From contig NC_008577.1 in NCBI RefSeq assembly GCF_000203935.1, positions 2,976,001-3,040,000 of the forward strand: 64,000 bases of DNA, given 5' to 3'. Positions 6,552 to 14,198 of this stretch are shown piece by piece. The stretch comes from Shewanella sp. ANA-3 (lineage in GTDB: Bacteria > Pseudomonadota > Gammaproteobacteria > Enterobacterales > Shewanellaceae). The notes below the pieces were generated by a model. It searched no databases. It had not been told where the DNA came from and worked only from the letters and a program-made list of their open reading frames with translations. How positions within the stretch are numbered: the stretch's first letter is position 1; every line of letters begins with the position of its first letter. Made by a program: the position numbers and the translations under genes.

Positions 6552-8780
6552 ATGAAGGGACTTAGCCTAAAATCACAGGCCCTTAACGCGCGCACACTCA
6601 AACCACACGCGATTAAACTGACCTTTAGCGCCATCACGCTCGCCCTCGCCTTAAGTGGCTGTAGTGCACAGCACAGCGATGCTGCGGCGCAGGCGACAGT
6701 CGCACCGAATGCGATGTCGGCGCAAATCATCAGCCAAAATACCAGCAACCCATTCTTTAAACCCTATGATACATTTATGGAAATTCCGGCCTTCGACAAG
6801 ATTAAGCCAGAGCATTTCCTCCCTGCATTTAAGGCGGGTATCGCCCAGCAACACGAAGAAATTCAAGCGATTGTCGATAGCAAAGACAAGCCTACCTTTG
6901 CCAATACCATCGAAGCGATGGAGTTTTCGGGCGATCTCGTCACCCGCGTATCCAACGTTTTCTTTAACTTAACTGGCGCTGATACTACTCCTGAGCTGCA
7001 AGCGATTTCTAAGGAAGTCTCGCCGATGTTATCGTCTGCCGAAGACGATATCTTATTGAACGATAAACTGTTTCAACGTGTTAAAGCCGTTTACGACAGC
7101 AAAGGCAGCCTAAAGCTCAACACGGCGCAGGCCAAATTACTCGAAGACACCTACAAGTCGTTCACCCGTGGCGGTGCTAACCTCAGCGAGCAGGATAAAA
7201 CCAAGCTGCGCGCCCTGAATGAAGAAATCGGCAAGCTTAACTTAGCCTTTGGTGACAATCTGTTAGCCGAAACCAATGCCTTCGAGCTGGTGATTGATAA
7301 GCAAGCTGACCTGTCTGGTTTACCCGCCGATGTGATTGCAACTGCCGCCGAAACCGCGAAAAAGCGTGGCCATGAAGGCAAATGGGTATTTACCACCTCA
7401 CGCCCATCTATCACGCCGTTTTTAACCTATGCCGATAATCGCGAGTTACGCGAAAAGCTCTATAAGGGGTATATCGAACGCGGTAACAATAATAATGCCA
7501 ATGATAACAAAGTCATTCTAGCAAAAATTGCCGCGCTGCGTGCCGAACGTGCACAGCTCATGGGCTATAAAACCCATGCGGATTTCGTGTTAGAAGAGCG
7601 CACCGCCAAGACGCCTGAAAATGTCTATGGCTTACTCAATAAAGTTTGGCCAGCAGCCCTTGCCCAAGCCAAGGCTGAAGTTGCGGATATGCAGGCGTTA
7701 ATCGACAGCCAAGGCGGCAAGTTTAAGCTGCAAGCTTGGGATTGGGATTACTATGCCGATAAAATCCGTGTCGCGAAGTACAGCTTTAACGAGCAGCAAA
7801 CTCGCCCTTACTTCTCCCTCGACAGCACCCTAAAAGGCGTGTTCTATACGGCCAATCGCCTCTATGGCTTAACCTTTAAAGAACGTACCGACTTACCCAA
7901 ATACAACCCAGAAGTACGTACTTGGGAAGTGTACGATAAAGACGGCAAGCTCATGGCCATCTTTATGGGCGACTATTTTACCCGTGATAGCAAACGCGGC
8001 GGCGCTTGGATGAACTCGTTCCGCAAGCAATACCATATGAACGGTGTCGATTCAAAACCCATTATTGTCAACGTGTTGAACTACCCTCGTCCTGCGGGTA
8101 ATGAGCCTGCGTTGCTCACCTTCGATGAAGCCAGCACCCTGTTCCATGAGTTTGGCCATGCGCTGCACGGCATGTTATCCAATGTCGAATATCGCTCTCA
8201 AGGCGGAACGGCAGTACCTCGCGACTATGTAGAGTTCCCTTCACAGGTCAACGAAAACTGGATGACTCAGCCTGAAGTGCTCGCGCAATTTGCGAAGCAC
8301 TACAAAACTGGTGAAGTGATCCCGCAGGAACTGGTGAAAAAAATCCAAGCCGCCAGCAAATTCAACCAAGGCTTTGCGACCGTTGAATATATGGCCGCCA
8401 CTAAGCTCGATTTAGATTGGCACACCCTAACCGATACCACGCCTAAGGATGCCGCCAAGTTTGAGGCCGACTCCTTAGCCGCCATGGGATTGATTAATGA
8501 GATCAGCCCACGTTACCGCAGCACTTACTTCTCGCATATCTTCGCGGGCGGTTATTCAGCCGGTTACTACAGCTACCTCTGGTCAGATATTTTAGGTGCC
8601 GATGCCTTTGAAGCCTTTAAAGAAAATGGCATTTTCGATAAAGCGACGGCCGATGCCTTCCGTAACAACATCTTATCTAAAGGTGGCAGTGACGACCCTA
8701 TGCTGATGTATAAAAACTTCCGTGGTAAAGAAGCTGGCATTGAGCCGCTGCTGCGTAGCCGTGGTCTGTTAGCGGAGTAA
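6552..8780 (+). CDS. dcp: M3-family peptidyl-dipeptidase, lipoprotein form
   Basis: This is a 742-aa zinc metallopeptidase of family M3 (Dcp / oligopeptidase A type). The HEFGH zinc motif is at residues 532-536. Dcp removes dipeptides from peptide C-termini. The N-terminus has a hydrophobic segment ending in the lipobox LSGC (Cys37), so the enzyme is probably anchored to a membrane facing the periplasm. The ATG start has GGGGAA upstream. Together with the divergent M20 enzyme it suggests periplasmic peptide degradation. Dcp versus another M3 member is inferred from overall pattern and length. Confidence 0.85.
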   Translation: MKGLSLKSQALNARTLKPHAIKLTFSAITLALALSGCSAQHSDAAAQATVAPNAMSAQIISQNTSNPFFKPYDTFMEIPAFDKIKPEHFLPAFKAGIAQQHEEIQAIVDSKDKPTFANTIEAMEFSGDLVTRVSNVFFNLTGADTTPELQAISKEVSPMLSSAEDDILLNDKLFQRVKAVYDSKGSLKLNTAQAKLLEDTYKSFTRGGANLSEQDKTKLRALNEEIGKLNLAFGDNLLAETNAFELVIDKQADLSGLPADVIATAAETAKKRGHEGKWVFTTSRPSITPFLTYADNRELREKLYKGYIERGNNNNANDNKVILAKIAALRAERAQLMGYKTHADFVLEERTAKTPENVYGLLNKVWPAALAQAKAEVADMQALIDSQGGKFKLQAWDWDYYADKIRVAKYSFNEQQTRPYFSLDSTLKGVFYTANRLYGLTFKERTDLPKYNPEVRTWEVYDKDGKLMAIFMGDYFTRDSKRGGAWMNSFRKQYHMNGVDSKPIIVNVLNYPRPAGNEPALLTFDEASTLFHEFGHALHGMLSNVEYRSQGGTAVPRDYVEFPSQVNENWMTQPEVLAQFAKHYKTGEVIPQELVKKIQAASKFNQGFATVEYMAATKLDLDWHTLTDTTPKDAAKFEADSLAAMGLINEISPRYRSTYFSHIFAGGYSAGYYSYLWSDILGADAFEAFKENGIFDKATADAFRNNILSKGGSDDPMLMYKNFRGKEAGIEPLLRSRGLLAE

Positions 8781-8810
8781 TCGCATCCCTATGGGGAAAA
8801 GCGAACAGAT

Positions 8811-8841
8811 AAAAATGGGGAGCTAAGCTCCCCATTTTATT
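8811..8841. terminator. bidirectional rho-independent terminator
   Basis: AAAATGGGGAGC (8812-8823) pairs with GCTCCCCATTTT (8827-8838) around a 3-nt loop. A-rich and T-rich flanks suit both convergent genes. Confidence 0.8.
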
Positions 8842-8877
8842 GCGCGTAAACGCACTCACCGCACATAAAACCACTGC

Positions 8878-9375
8878 TTAGCTAAATAACTCCACCGGCG
8901 CATCGTTAGGAGTAAGCTGCAACAGGGTTTCAAACGACATGCCTAATTTATTCAGCAGCGACTTAGAGGCCTGATTATGCGGGCTAACGATCGCGACAAT
9001 CCGTTCAATCCCTAGGGTTTTACCGAATTCCAGTGAGGCCTTAGCTGCTTCAAACGCATAACCTTTACCCCAATACTGCGGCAAAAAGGCATAACCTAAG
9101 TCCACATCCGCCAGCGTCGGCCGTTTAATCAGGCCGCAAATGCCAATCGGAAAGCCATTTTCGGCTAGCACCACGGCAAACAAGCCAAAACCATGTTCGC
9201 GATAGCTAATCGCTGGCCCATTGGCGATATAGTCCTTGGCATCCTGCAAACTACGCACGCCCTTATCGCCGATATTGTCGATAAATCCTTGGGTGTTGAG
9301 TAATACCAAAATAAATGACGCATCATCGGGCGTTAACTGCCGCAGCAGTAATCTTGAGGTTTGGGCAACTTGCAT
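8878..9375 (-). CDS. GNAT acetyltransferase (RimJ/RimL type)
   Basis: A 165-aa N-acetyltransferase of the RimJ/RimL branch. RLLLRQLTPDDASFI at the N-terminus and GYAFLPQYWGKGYAFEAAKASLEFG with the acetyl-CoA binding loop (QYWGKGYA) are characteristic, followed by NQASKSLLNKLGM. The substrate is unknown. I chose ATG at 9375 because GGGAG lies 8 nt upstream; the ATG at 9390 has none. It is read in the same direction as the nitroreductase gene, 34 bp downstream of it, and may share its transcript. Confidence 0.8.
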   Translation of the reverse strand: MQVAQTSRLLLRQLTPDDASFILVLLNTQGFIDNIGDKGVRSLQDAKDYIANGPAISYREHGFGLFAVVLAENGFPIGICGLIKRPTLADVDLGYAFLPQYWGKGYAFEAAKASLEFGKTLGIERIVAIVSPHNQASKSLLNKLGMSFETLLQLTPNDAPVELFS

Positions 9376-9409
9376 ACTAAGGACTCCCATTCAGAGGGGA
9401 TAAACTAGG

Positions 9410-9958
9410 TTATAAGTAGCGGGCGTACTGGCTGCCATCCTTTTGCGGCTTTTTCGGTGCGGCTACCGCAGGGGTGCCCACGTATAAAAAGCCGACGATT
9501 TGGTCCTCTGGTGCTAAGCCTAATGCCGCATTCACATTGGCGTCGAAGGCAAAATCCCCGGTGCGCCACACTGCGCCTAATCCTAGCGCGAATGCCGCTT
9601 GCTGCATCGCCATCGTGGCGCAGCCCGCTGCGATTTGCTGCTCAAGCACTGGCACTTTAGGGTGTTGTTGGGTTTTCGCCACAACCGTAATCACCATAGG
9701 CGCGCGCATCGGCATCCCTTTGGCTTTATTGATAAAATCTTCATCGGCGCCGCTGGCTTTGGCCGCGTTGACATAGATATCCGCTAAGGTGTCTAACCCT
9801 TGGCCTGTGGCAATAATAAATTCCCACGGTGCTAAGGCGCCATGATCTGGCGCTCGAATCGCCGAATCTAAAATGATTTTAAGCTCATGCTCGTTGGGCG
9901 CTGGCGCGGTTAATCTTGGGGTGGATTGGCGGGTGAGTAAAAGTTCGATAGCGTCCAA
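9410..9958 (-). CDS. ydjA: YdjA-type nitroreductase family protein
   Basis: A 182-aa FMN-dependent nitroreductase-fold protein, the same length class as E. coli YdjA (183 aa). The MDAIELLLTRQS start, RAPDHGALAPWEF, FRAP-like MRAPMVITVVAK, AAGCATMAMQQAAFALGLGAVWRTG and IVGFLYVGTP all match the family pattern. It should use NAD(P)H to reduce quinone-like or nitro compounds in the cytoplasm; the physiological substrate is not known. First gene of a probable two-gene unit with the GNAT gene. Confidence 0.85.
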   Translation of the reverse strand: MDAIELLLTRQSTPRLTAPAPNEHELKIILDSAIRAPDHGALAPWEFIIATGQGLDTLADIYVNAAKASGADEDFINKAKGMPMRAPMVITVVAKTQQHPKVPVLEQQIAAGCATMAMQQAAFALGLGAVWRTGDFAFDANVNAALGLAPEDQIVGFLYVGTPAVAAPKKPQKDGSQYARYL

Positions 9959-10036
9959 GTGATTATCCCTGTTCTGAAAAATAGGTGCGTGTAAATTGGC
10001 TCAAGCATAGCAAATTGCGGCTAAAGAGGTACAAAA

Positions 10037-10058
10037 AATCCCACGCAAAAGTGGGATT
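10037..10058 (-). terminator. rho-independent terminator of the DoxX gene
   Basis: AATCCCAC / GTGGGATT stem with a 6-nt loop. Read on the minus strand it is followed by a T-run. It lies about 30 bp past the DoxX stop codon. Confidence 0.75.
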
Positions 10059-10086
10059 GAAAATGTTGCAAGCAAAGTCACTTGGA

Positions 10087-10680
10087 TTACTTTACGTTAT
10101 AACGCTTCGCGATAAAGTAATCGAGACTGATATAACGCCCGCCTCCTAGGCTAAAGAGTGCCAGCAACATAATGAAGTAGGTCGCTGCGAACTCAATACC
10201 ATTATTTAGCACCACCAAGTTACCCGAGCTGGTCAACCAATCGTAATTGCCGTATTCCTGCAACAGGGATTTGGCCTTATCCAGCTTATCACCCGCCTCA
10301 AGCACCCGCTCATTGGCGAGCCATGAACTGCCATCGGCAATCGCCAGCCAACCATTAGGCCAATGCACAGTAAACGCCGCCACCAGCATGGTTATCATCA
10401 AAGGGATAGAAATCAGCCGCGTCGCTAAGCCAACGAGTAACAAAAACGCGCCAAAAAACTCAGTGCCCGCTGCCAAGGCAGCCATTAACGTCGGCATAGG
10501 TAAACCCAATCCCCAATCGGGATTAGCAAACCAAGCCACAGTGTCTTCAAAGTGTGCGAGTTTATTATAGCCAGCCTGCATTAGCACTGGCGCGAGATAG
10601 AGCCTAAGGGCTAAGGGGGCAAGCCCCTCACCATAACGGCTCGCATTGAGGAATTTTTGATAAAGGTTAACAAGGGACAT
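10087..10680 (-). CDS. DoxX family membrane protein
   Basis: A 197-aa integral membrane protein of the DoxX / YphA superfamily, with about four TM segments. The N-terminal part (LALRLYLAPVLMQAGYNKLAHFEDT) is typical of the family, as is the GTEFFGAFLLLVGLATRL helix. A soluble insertion of about 55 residues (NGWLAIADG to LTSSG) separates the third and fourth helices. DoxX proteins are linked to redox or sulfur metabolism, but the role here is unknown. The start is ATG at 10680; a TTG two codons earlier is less likely. Confidence 0.8.
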   Translation of the reverse strand: MSLVNLYQKFLNASRYGEGLAPLALRLYLAPVLMQAGYNKLAHFEDTVAWFANPDWGLGLPMPTLMAALAAGTEFFGAFLLLVGLATRLISIPLMITMLVAAFTVHWPNGWLAIADGSSWLANERVLEAGDKLDKAKSLLQEYGNYDWLTSSGNLVVLNNGIEFAATYFIMLLALFSLGGGRYISLDYFIAKRYNVK

Positions 10681-10730
10681 GGGCAATCTCAGAATTAGAT
10701 GGAGTTGCCCAATAGACCTTGGCTTAAGGA

Positions 10731-11603
10731 TTAATCTTTCGTGGCTTCTGCCACTTTTTCGATCCCCTCTTGATTTAATTCACGAAGATCTTGAATAAGT
10801 TTGTTCAGCTTTTTATAAAAATGCTTGGACTGCTTCGCCGACAGACTGGCATTGATCGTGAGTAACAAGCCGCCGAATGCTTCGGTATTTTGCCTTAAAA
10901 TGGTGCGATATTTTTCCGACTTAAGCTCATCAGGGCGCGTCATCAGCAGGGTCAATCGCTCGGTCAGCAACGGAATATCGCTGCGCTGTCCAAGGGCTAC
11001 TTCAAATTGACGTAACCATTCGTGGCGGTAATCGAGCCACATATCTAAGGTCGACAGTCGCTGTTGATTATATTGATGAATAAGCGTTTTTTGCTCATCC
11101 GTTACGCTACCCAGCCAGTCATCAAATTGCTCGATAAGATTTTCATCGGCCTCCTGCTGTAACTGCTCGGGGGTTTTACCGGCAAACTCCTTAATCAATT
11201 CCTGCTCGTCTTTTCGCGACTGGGTAAGAATTTGCTTCACCTGTTCATCGGTTAACGATGAGATAATCGGCAACATTTCCGGCAGTGCAAACTCAAATAA
11301 CCGAAACCAATGCCGTTTGGCGAGCGTGACATGCTCGGCCCACAATGCGGGAGTTAAGGTATTGGTTTGGATCTGCTGCTCAACTTCGGTTAGCTGCGCC
11401 ACATAATGGCCGAGTTCTTCGGATTGGTGCCAAAGCACAAACTTGTCGATAAGCCCATCGACGACCTTCTGTTGGTTTTTATCAAGGCTGACATAGTCAT
11501 CCAACTCCCAACCTATGGCCCAGTCGAGAAAATGATAACTAAATTTGGTCGAGCAGGCCGTTAAGCCAAATAGCAACACCACTAACAACACAGCTTTTTT
11601 CAT
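10731..11603 (-). CDS. DUF6279-like lipoprotein
   Basis: A 290-aa predicted lipoprotein. The signal peptide ends in the lipobox LTAC (Cys about 17 from the ATG at 11603). The mature part is almost entirely helical and charged, beginning YHFLDWAIGWELDDYVSLDKNQQ, which matches the uncharacterised DUF6279 lipoprotein family common in Shewanella and Vibrio. No catalytic motif is visible. The gene has its own spacing on both sides and is probably transcribed alone or with the DoxX gene. Confidence 0.7.
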   Translation of the reverse strand: MKKAVLLVVLLFGLTACSTKFSYHFLDWAIGWELDDYVSLDKNQQKVVDGLIDKFVLWHQSEELGHYVAQLTEVEQQIQTNTLTPALWAEHVTLAKRHWFRLFEFALPEMLPIISSLTDEQVKQILTQSRKDEQELIKEFAGKTPEQLQQEADENLIEQFDDWLGSVTDEQKTLIHQYNQQRLSTLDMWLDYRHEWLRQFEVALGQRSDIPLLTERLTLLMTRPDELKSEKYRTILRQNTEAFGGLLLTINASLSAKQSKHFYKKLNKLIQDLRELNQEGIEKVAEATKD

Positions 11604-11713
11604 CAATTTGCATCCGTTCAGCCTTGGTCATCCTATGACACTGAGGTTAATAGAAAGTTTATTTTTTTAACACAACAACCATAACCAAACAGAGGCAGTG
11701 AGAAACAAAAGGC

Positions 11714-13018
11714 TTAAGACGTGTGGCTGATAAGTGGCCAGAAATGATCGAACCAGTCGAAGTATTCCTGCTGCCGCTCACCACGGGTGTGCGCCGCCAT
11801 CAATAATGCCCAATACACAGCAAACACCCAATACATCTCGATTGCTGCGGGTATCGCCTTGATGGCATCCGAGGTTAAGCCGGGGTGCCCTGCCAGATAC
11901 TGCCGCACTAACAGATATCGCTGCACAGGCGTTAATTGGTGAGTTGCGAGCACAACGGCCAGTTCACACAAAGGATGGGAGGCGGTTGCATACTCAAAGT
12001 CGATGCAATACAACTGGTTATCTTTAAGCAGCAAATTATGGGGATTTAAGTCGCGATGGCAAAACTGCGGTTCGACTAAACAATCAGCCAAGGTCGCCGT
12101 CCAATCATGGATCTGTGTTTGTATGCTGAGTAATTGCGCCAATCGGCTCTGCCATGCCTCGCCCATATCCGCTGCGGAAAAGGCTAACAACTGCCCGTGA
12201 TATTCCTGCCATTGCTCAGTGATACTGATGTGGTACGGCCCAGTCGCTTGCACGCGTAGCTGTTGCAGCAATTGCAGTAACAGGCTGTGGGCGCGATTCG
12301 GCGTTAAGCAGTCTAACAAAGCGAGCTGTTCGGACTGATACCAAGGCTGCTTGTCTGCTGCGCCCTTGATATCGGTATGAGATTGTAACCAAGCCTCAAT
12401 GTGCGTTTCACCCAAGCAAAAGGTCGTTGCACTGCATTGAGACTCTAATTCTTTCCAGCTTAGTTCTTTCGAGCTTAGTTCTTTCCAGCTTAATGCTTTC
12501 GAGCTTAAGTTTGGCAGGCTTAAGTTTGGCAGGCTTAAGTTTGGCAGGCTCAGTTCTTGATAACCTGATGCCATACTTGGCTCGCGTGGCAACTCGGGTT
12601 GCTCAAGTGTATAAGTCCCACTTGCCAAAATAGCCTTTTCGATAAGAAGATTTGTCCTGCCCTCAATATCCTCCATCAGCGGTGCAAACTGAGATGCTAA
12701 TGGAAGGCTTGGCAGAGATTGCGCGAAGATAAACTGGCTGAGGTAATAACGCTGATCGCCACTCACCCACAGTAACTCGGGGGCAAGCTTTGCCTTGGCA
12801 AGATGGCGCCAATAGAACAACTCTTGCTCCCGCGAACAAAAGCTGTCGGCGGCATCGGCGTTTTCACGCAAGACATAATGCGCTGTCGGCGTTTCAATAT
12901 GATAGTTGTGGTTACTTAATCCATGCGCTAAAGGCTGGATTTGACTGATATCAGTAAGCCCTGCCTGCGCTAATACCGCAAGCAGCGTATCTTTGTCCTG
13001 ATCAACAATAGGCGGCAT
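11714..13018 (-). CDS. APH-type phosphotransferase, likely thiamine kinase
   Basis: A 434-aa kinase of the aminoglycoside phosphotransferase / choline kinase fold. It has an N-lobe GLSNHNYHI nucleotide loop, YVLRENA with the ATP-binding position (R in place of K), catalytic HRDLNPHNLLL and metal-binding DFEYA. As last gene of a TPP-riboswitch operon with a thiamine receptor and PnuT, it most likely phosphorylates thiamine and traps it in the cell, like ThiK. Residues 156-190 are seven tandem pentapeptides (LSLPN, LSSKA, LSWKE types), an insertion not expected in the fold. Choline kinase activity cannot be excluded. Confidence 0.75.
   Translation of the reverse strand: MPPIVDQDKDTLLAVLAQAGLTDISQIQPLAHGLSNHNYHIETPTAHYVLRENADAADSFCSREQELFYWRHLAKAKLAPELLWVSGDQRYYLSQFIFAQSLPSLPLASQFAPLMEDIEGRTNLLIEKAILASGTYTLEQPELPREPSMASGYQELSLPNLSLPNLSLPNLSSKALSWKELSSKELSWKELESQCSATTFCLGETHIEAWLQSHTDIKGAADKQPWYQSEQLALLDCLTPNRAHSLLLQLLQQLRVQATGPYHISITEQWQEYHGQLLAFSAADMGEAWQSRLAQLLSIQTQIHDWTATLADCLVEPQFCHRDLNPHNLLLKDNQLYCIDFEYATASHPLCELAVVLATHQLTPVQRYLLVRQYLAGHPGLTSDAIKAIPAAIEMYWVFAVYWALLMAAHTRGERQQEYFDWFDHFWPLISHTS
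12449..12553 (-). repeat. 7 x 15 bp in-frame minisatellite inside the kinase gene
   Basis: Seven consecutive 15-bp units, three near TTCTTTC(C/G)AGCTTAG, one intermediate and three GTTTGGCAGGCTTAA-type, encode seven pentapeptides. The unit length is a multiple of three, so copy-number change would keep the frame. Confidence 0.9.
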
Positions 13019-13108
13019 TAGTGGCTTACCACAACAATCATGTTAAATAGCGTATTAGGCATTCGCAGCCCTTGTGAATTGGCCATCATCTCTTGATATC
13101 TGCCACCG

Positions 13109-13774
13109 TTAGCCGAGTAGTTTTGCGGCGCTCGACTCAATATGGGGATTGCGGCTATCGGCAAGGGCGGCGCGCCAGAGGAAATAGCCGACAACCGCTA
13201 GGCCAACGTAGAGCACGAATAATAAGGAGGTCAGCATCAGTCCCTTGCTGAGGTAAAGGTAAATCGATACCAGATCGATAACCACCCAATACAGCCAATT
13301 TTCCAACACTTTTTTGGCGACTAAATAGGTTGTCATCACTGCAAAACAAGTGGTCGCCGCATCGAGGTAGGGAAAGGAAGCCTGGGTAAAGGTTGCCATC
13401 CCATGCCCAACACCAAGGGAGACAATACCGGTCGCGACAATCAGCTTTAAATGGGTTTTCAGCGGCCAAGTAGTCACTTTCACCCCTTGATGTTTGTCGC
13501 CGCCTTGGGTCCAGAGCCAGTAACCATAGAGTGCCATGGCCATGTAATAGATATTCAGCACCGACTCCATCAGCAGTGCGACTTTCCAAAATAAGACAGT
13601 GTAAATGGCCGTGCTGGTAAATGCCGCTGCCCAGCACCAAACGTTTGCCTTCATGGCCAGTAACAAATAGGCCATGGCCAATACCACGGCTAAGGCTTCC
13701 CATGCGGTCATCACATGAACTTCCCCTAGGGCCGCATTAACACTATTGACCAGCGTTAACCATAATTCTGTCAT
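13109..13774 (-). CDS. pnuT: PnuT-type thiamine transporter (PnuC family)
   Basis: A 221-aa PnuC-family permease with about seven TM helices. The pattern WCWAAAFTSTAIYTVLFWK, NIYYMAMALYGYWLWT and NWLYWVVIDLVSIYLYLSKGL is the conserved core of the family. PnuC proteins facilitate diffusion of unphosphorylated vitamins, with trapping by a cytoplasmic kinase. In a TPP-riboswitch operon next to a kinase and a thiamine TonB receptor, the substrate should be thiamine (PnuT) rather than nicotinamide riboside. ATG at 13774 with GTAAGG upstream. Confidence 0.85.
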   Translation of the reverse strand: MTELWLTLVNSVNAALGEVHVMTAWEALAVVLAMAYLLLAMKANVWCWAAAFTSTAIYTVLFWKVALLMESVLNIYYMAMALYGYWLWTQGGDKHQGVKVTTWPLKTHLKLIVATGIVSLGVGHGMATFTQASFPYLDAATTCFAVMTTYLVAKKVLENWLYWVVIDLVSIYLYLSKGLMLTSLLFVLYVGLAVVGYFLWRAALADSRNPHIESSAAKLLG

Positions 13775-13842
13775 TGCCTTACTCTCACTCTATATCGCTT
13801 GCTTGAACCACTTCGCTTTAGCGTTCAAGTTAACTCAGGGCG

Positions 13843-14103
13843 TTACTCGCTATGGGCTAAATTCAGCTCACCACCAATAAACTTACATACAAACACCGCT
13901 TTGCCCCATTTTTCATGGGCGGCTTGCATCTCGGTCGCGAGCATTGCCATCACGTCTTGATAGTCGCCACACACTTGCGTCGCCATGGCATTGGTAACAC
14001 GTTGAATTGTGGGGTAACTATCCAAGCGATGGATAAACCATTTGATCGGATCGAGATAATTTTCATTAAAGGGATACATGCTAATTTCGGCGGTGAGTTT
14101 CAT
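13843..14103 (-). CDS. YkoF-like thiamine/HMP-binding protein
   Basis: An 86-aa soluble protein resembling one YkoF / MTH1187-type repeat: AEISMYPFNENYLDPIKWFI, a central alternating segment (RVTNAMATQVCGDYQDVMAML) and AVFVCKFIGGEL. Bacillus YkoF binds thiamine or hydroxymethylpyrimidine and sits with an ABC transporter. Here a single-domain version lies between a TonB receptor and PnuT, which fits a cytoplasmic thiamine-binding role. I chose ATG at 14103, with AAGGAG 6 nt upstream, over GTG at 14109. It has no signal peptide. Confidence 0.75.
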   Translation of the reverse strand: MKLTAEISMYPFNENYLDPIKWFIHRLDSYPTIQRVTNAMATQVCGDYQDVMAMLATEMQAAHEKWGKAVFVCKFIGGELNLAHSE

Positions 14104-14198
14104 CTTCACTCCTTAGGTCAAATGCTAATAATGCAATCGTCAGGCGGTGACGCAATGAGCGAGCACAGCCTGACATCTGATGTATCATTCTTAAGGGA

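Noticed and set aside
13155..13703. 182-aa minus-strand ORF inside pnuT
   Set aside because: Same-strand frame-shifted shadow of pnuT. It has no ribosome-binding site and no family features, while PnuC motifs are clear in the other frame.
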